The notes beneath the pieces were generated by a model. The model saw only the letters and a list, made by a program, of their open reading frames with translations, did not search any database and was not told the DNA's origin. Source: Hawksworthiomyces lignivorus (Eukaryota; Ascomycota; Sordariomycetes; Ophiostomatales; Ophiostomataceae). Taken from it: a DNA stretch of 64,000 nt. The position numbers and the translations under genes were made by a program. Shown one piece after another: positions 61,073 to 64,000 of this stretch. Numbering within the stretch: position 1 is the first letter of the stretch; the number at the start of each line of letters is the position of its first letter. The DNA is taken from positions 78,699 through 142,698 of the forward strand of contig NTMA01000099.1 in the NCBI GenBank assembly GCA_002917075.1, read 5' to 3'.

Positions 61073-61665
61073 AGAAGTGAATTTTTTAGAGTTACGCAGG
61101 TTCTTAATAAGGCACATCGTCTATTCCCTATTCCGGTGTCCACATGTGTAGTAATTGGGATAGCATACCGCTTTACGAGCCTCTGTGATGTTCAATAAAA
61201 CAAAGAAAGATTCAGGTAATACTCTTACAACGTGGCAATGCAGTATGCAAAGCCTTGCTTCTTCTCGAATATTTCATAGTGGACTAGTCTAAAGTGTTGG
61301 CACAGAATCCACGCCAACACTTCTCTATAGAATTTTCAACTTACATCAATCGATTTTCAGTTCAGTGGTAGCAGCTGGTCGCAAGATTTGACTATGAATT
61401 TAGCGAAGATTGTCCGGTGCTTGTTTTCTTTAGTTTCTTCAACTTCCAGCTTCTCAGTCTTTAATTTTTCTATATGTTATTGTTTCTCTTCTATATCTGA
61501 TAACCTGTTTTCACAATTAAAACAACTCAGGAGACTCAACTTATATATATTAATAGTGCTTCAAAGACGTTCTGTTATATAATATATCAAATATTAAAGC
61601 AGAGTAGTACGCATCTATACCATATTAAGGTATCATATTTTCAAATATATACTTTGTTTTGAACT
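61073..61665. other. AT-rich intergenic sequence
   Basis: No gene. Composition becomes strongly AT-rich at 61.4-61.65 kb, next to an SDR relic, as expected for decaying DNA. Confidence 0.5.
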
Positions 61666-61851
61666 GTTAACGCGGCTGGCACCGGCCAAACTTCAAGTGT
61701 GACTACTGAAGCACATCCTAAGGACTTTAACATGGTCATGAACGTGAGTTTGAAAGGAGTTTGGTTTTGCGAGCGGTTGGGACTTGCTCGGATAGCCAAG
61801 CAGGAGCCGTCACTAGCGACAGGCACAGTGTATGCCCTTGTCCTTCGTTAT
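61666..61851 (+). pseudogene. SDR gene relic
   Basis: A stand-alone frame reads VNAAGTGQTSSVTTEAHPKD and then DFNMVMNVSLKGVWFCERLGLARIAKQ (given here in overlapping parts). This is the middle of an SDR: a NAAG motif in place of NNAG, followed by the helix with VMNVxLKGVWFC. There is no start, no cofactor loop and no catalytic Tyr/Lys. It differs from the intact SDR 600 bp upstream (LDINLGGILNSM in the same position), so it is not a simple tandem copy of it. Flanked by AT-rich DNA. Confidence 0.65.
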
Positions 61852-62406
61852 TGACAGTTATTGTTCACGCTAAATCATCTAAACATATACAATAGAACCG
61901 AAAATATGTTCTATCTCATTTTGGCATGTATCATTCTGCGCATGCAGTCATGTATAAATTCGATATTTGCATGCCGTGACTTGTCTTATTTACACCATAA
62001 GAAAATGTCTAGTTTCTTTGCTGCACAAACTCGACGTGAGCATCTTAAGATGGAGATTTGTAGGGTAAATATTTCGAATATTTGTGGCTTTCTCCGCATC
62101 ATCTTCTCCGCATTTCGCTCACAGTTAGGATACGATATTAATGTCGTTCCTTGTATTAGTCCAACGTTTGTCTGTCTTTTGCACCGCTACATGCCGGCTG
62201 GCATCCATCCCATATTCGCCCTCCGAACACTGCCTCGGCGAAAATCTATACTTGTCTTAATGGAACACCTCATATGACATAGATACATATCAGCCGTAGT
62301 TCATCTGCTATCTGATGCACTACCGTTTGTTTTCCTAGTTGATCACTTAACTAGCCAACGTCAACTTCTAAGCGGAAGAAAATCGTTAATCACAATTCAC
62401 GCAACC
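61852..62406. other. AT-rich region with a spurious open frame
   Basis: A 138-codon open frame (61861-62277) begins with TTG and has no recognisable motifs. It is probably chance. The last 120 bp are the promoter of the next gene. Confidence 0.45.
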
Positions 62407-63178
62407 ATGCCCAGCTCAAGGTTCTTTCTTATAGCTCGCGTCGTGGGCAGAGATGGCGCTCTTGCCCTAGTAAGTGCCAGGTCCTACTAGATCAACTACC
62501 AAAAATGGAATCGAAATCTGACAGTTTGGCTATCAGTGGAAAGATCGCCTCGTTCATCTATGTTCAGTGTCTGCTACGGAGCGGTACGGCGACTCCTACT
62601 ACTGGGGTGCCGATTTAGACAGCGAGCCTGACACTATATGGGGTCTAGAAGGCTATACACATCCTCTCGGTTTTTCATCGATCATATCTCGTCCGATATC
62701 TTCAAGCGGGAGATGGCGCTTGTGAACAAGGATGAGCTTCTCAGGACCCAACAGGGATTAGGTAGTCCAGACTACGACTTGCATCATTATGACGAGGTAG
62801 GCAGTTTTCTCAAACGGTGGAATGATCCTGACAGAGATGCGGTAACAAGCCACGTTGCTGTGTTTCATTTCTGGGCAGAAGATGAATTCAAGCGCCCAGA
62901 AATCTTAGCGCGCCTAGTTGCGTATGCCGAGGTGGCCAAGAAGGAAGGCGGCGCCATTCAATGCAGCCTGGTTCTGCGTGAGCTGAAGGACAAGACACTT
63001 GCATCTCTGTGGTTTCGGTAAGTTGCCATGGGGCTTGACTGGCTACATCTCCGTGTTATTCTTTATGATGGTGCAACTGACGGCTTGACGCAGAACAAAA
63101 ACCCGCGCCGATTTTAATACGCTCAAGACTTCAAGCTCCCTTTCAAAAAACACTGGCAGATCTAAGGCCTCTGTGTAG
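62407..63178 (+). pseudogene. Small conserved fungal protein, frameshifted
   Basis: Exons 62407-62469, 62525-63017 and 63094-63178 fit standard introns (55 and 76 nt). Within the second exon the frame changes: IWGLEGYTHPLGF is read in one frame, and FIDHISSDIFKREMALVNKD in the next, meeting at the T run 62671-62675. One missing T explains it. Downstream sequence stays coding (HVAVFHFWAEDEFKRPEIL, TLASLWFRTKTRADF). The full protein would be about 213 aa; its fold may resemble antibiotic-biosynthesis-monooxygenase-like dimeric barrels, a low-confidence guess from the opening RFFLIARVVGRDG. Either a young pseudogene or a base-calling error. Confidence 0.65.
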
Positions 63179-64000
63179 CAGGAGTGAGCTTCATCAATCT
63201 TCTGCGTTCAATGGCCACATCGGAATCAGCGGATAGATAGACACAAAGAAAATAAATGCGCGCATATAGTTTAAAGAACGCAGTGACTCTTGTTGTCAAA
63301 ATATACGTATGCTAGCCGCAGTTTAAGTGCATCCTTGGACATCAAGGGAGACTGTCACTAATACATTATTAGAATTTCGGCCACCAGCACATAGGTGACA
63401 TATCAAGGGCAAAGCAGATAACATGTTAAGCCGGCAGCTGCGATTTTAACATGAAAACATCAAAGAGCGATTGACATGTCACGAGTTCGGAAAGGTTTAA
63501 CTCCTATTTTTAGTATCTTCGATCATCGTGCAGTTCTGTTAGCGAACATGCCTTACCAAGTAGCCGGTGCTGCAGGTGCATTGGGTCATCAAGCCGAGAT
63601 CTTAAGATGACTGCGGCTGCTAAGAATTCCTTATTTAAGAATACTCTCCAATAATGAAATAATCTGTTTCCGACAGAGGCTTGTAGCGTAACAGAGATAT
63701 GCTTCTTTTATGGACCTAGGCTGGTCTACCAAGATGGGATACAGCACGGCTCCCGAAGATTATATCATCCTTTATGTGATCTTGAACAGTCTTACGATCT
63801 CTAGGCTTGTGAGGAAAGCTGTCTTTGTCTGAAAAGTCAGAACCTCTACAGTTATTTCAAGATTCCATGCGTGGACGCCGGAAAATTAACCAAGCATGAA
63901 CTACATATCGCTCACGATGCAGAAAGACATTACGCAGGCACGGGTAATTTGAGCTCCGTGGCCGATGCTATAGTAGATAAAGCGACTTGGTCTTGATTTT
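63179..64000. other. Terminal region without a recognised gene
   Basis: Intermediate base composition, with stops in all frames. No start of a recognisable gene was seen before the window ends. Confidence 0.5.

Noticed and set aside
61861..62277. 138-codon open frame
   Set aside because: It starts with TTG, is AT-driven in composition and has no motif or splice logic.

Overview
The window is from a filamentous ascomycete (Pezizomycotina, most likely Sordariomycetes). Genes are compact and single-copy. Introns are short (44-120 nt, a few longer), with GT..AG borders and CTAAC/CTRAC branch points. Several gene families are typical of filamentous fungi: Zn2Cys6-MHR regulator, IQGAP, fungal Atg14, Scm3 and the fungal AAA/DUF7025-type ATPase. 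No rRNA, tRNA, CRISPR, insertion sequence or intact transposon was seen. All gene models were spliced by hand, and every intact model closes in frame across its exons.

Layout. 0-9.1 kb: eIF2-beta, a DAO-type FAD oxidoreductase, and a PXA-PX-nexin-C sorting nexin. 9.1-12.8 kb: gene-poor, holding a kinase-like pseudogene with two in-frame TAG codons. 12.8-19.1 kb: an accessory block of a phytanoyl-CoA-dioxygenase-like enzyme, two divergent short-chain dehydrogenases (SDRs) and a Zn2Cys6 regulator. 19.1-22.5 kb: AT-rich sequence without a convincing gene. 22.5-53.9 kb: core genes. These are SNF1/AMPK-alpha, a lineage-specific membrane/acidic protein, ATG14, two small fungal proteins, CK2-alpha, SCM3, ATG6/VPS30 (beclin), an AAA ATPase, IMP dehydrogenase and IQGAP. 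54.5-63.2 kb: a second accessory block of an extradiol-type ring-cleavage dioxygenase, a flavin aromatic hydroxylase, an SDR, an SDR relic and a small frameshifted protein.

The core region carries two subunits of autophagy PI3-kinase complex I (Atg14 and Atg6) about 9 kb apart, in the same window as SNF1, a nutrient kinase that controls autophagy. SCM3 and ATG6 share a 458-bp divergent promoter.

The 54.5-63.2 kb block looks like a phenol or catechol degradation cluster caught while decaying. The ring-cleavage dioxygenase and one SDR are intact. The hydroxylase is cut by a tandem TAG-TAG pair, with its C-terminal coding sequence still open downstream. A second SDR survives only as an internal fragment. 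The last gene is frameshifted by a one-base loss in a T run. The 12.8-19.1 kb block appears intact, and its divergent SDR promoter contains interlocked palindromes of the CGG-N13-CCG type that the neighbouring Zn2Cys6 regulator could bind.
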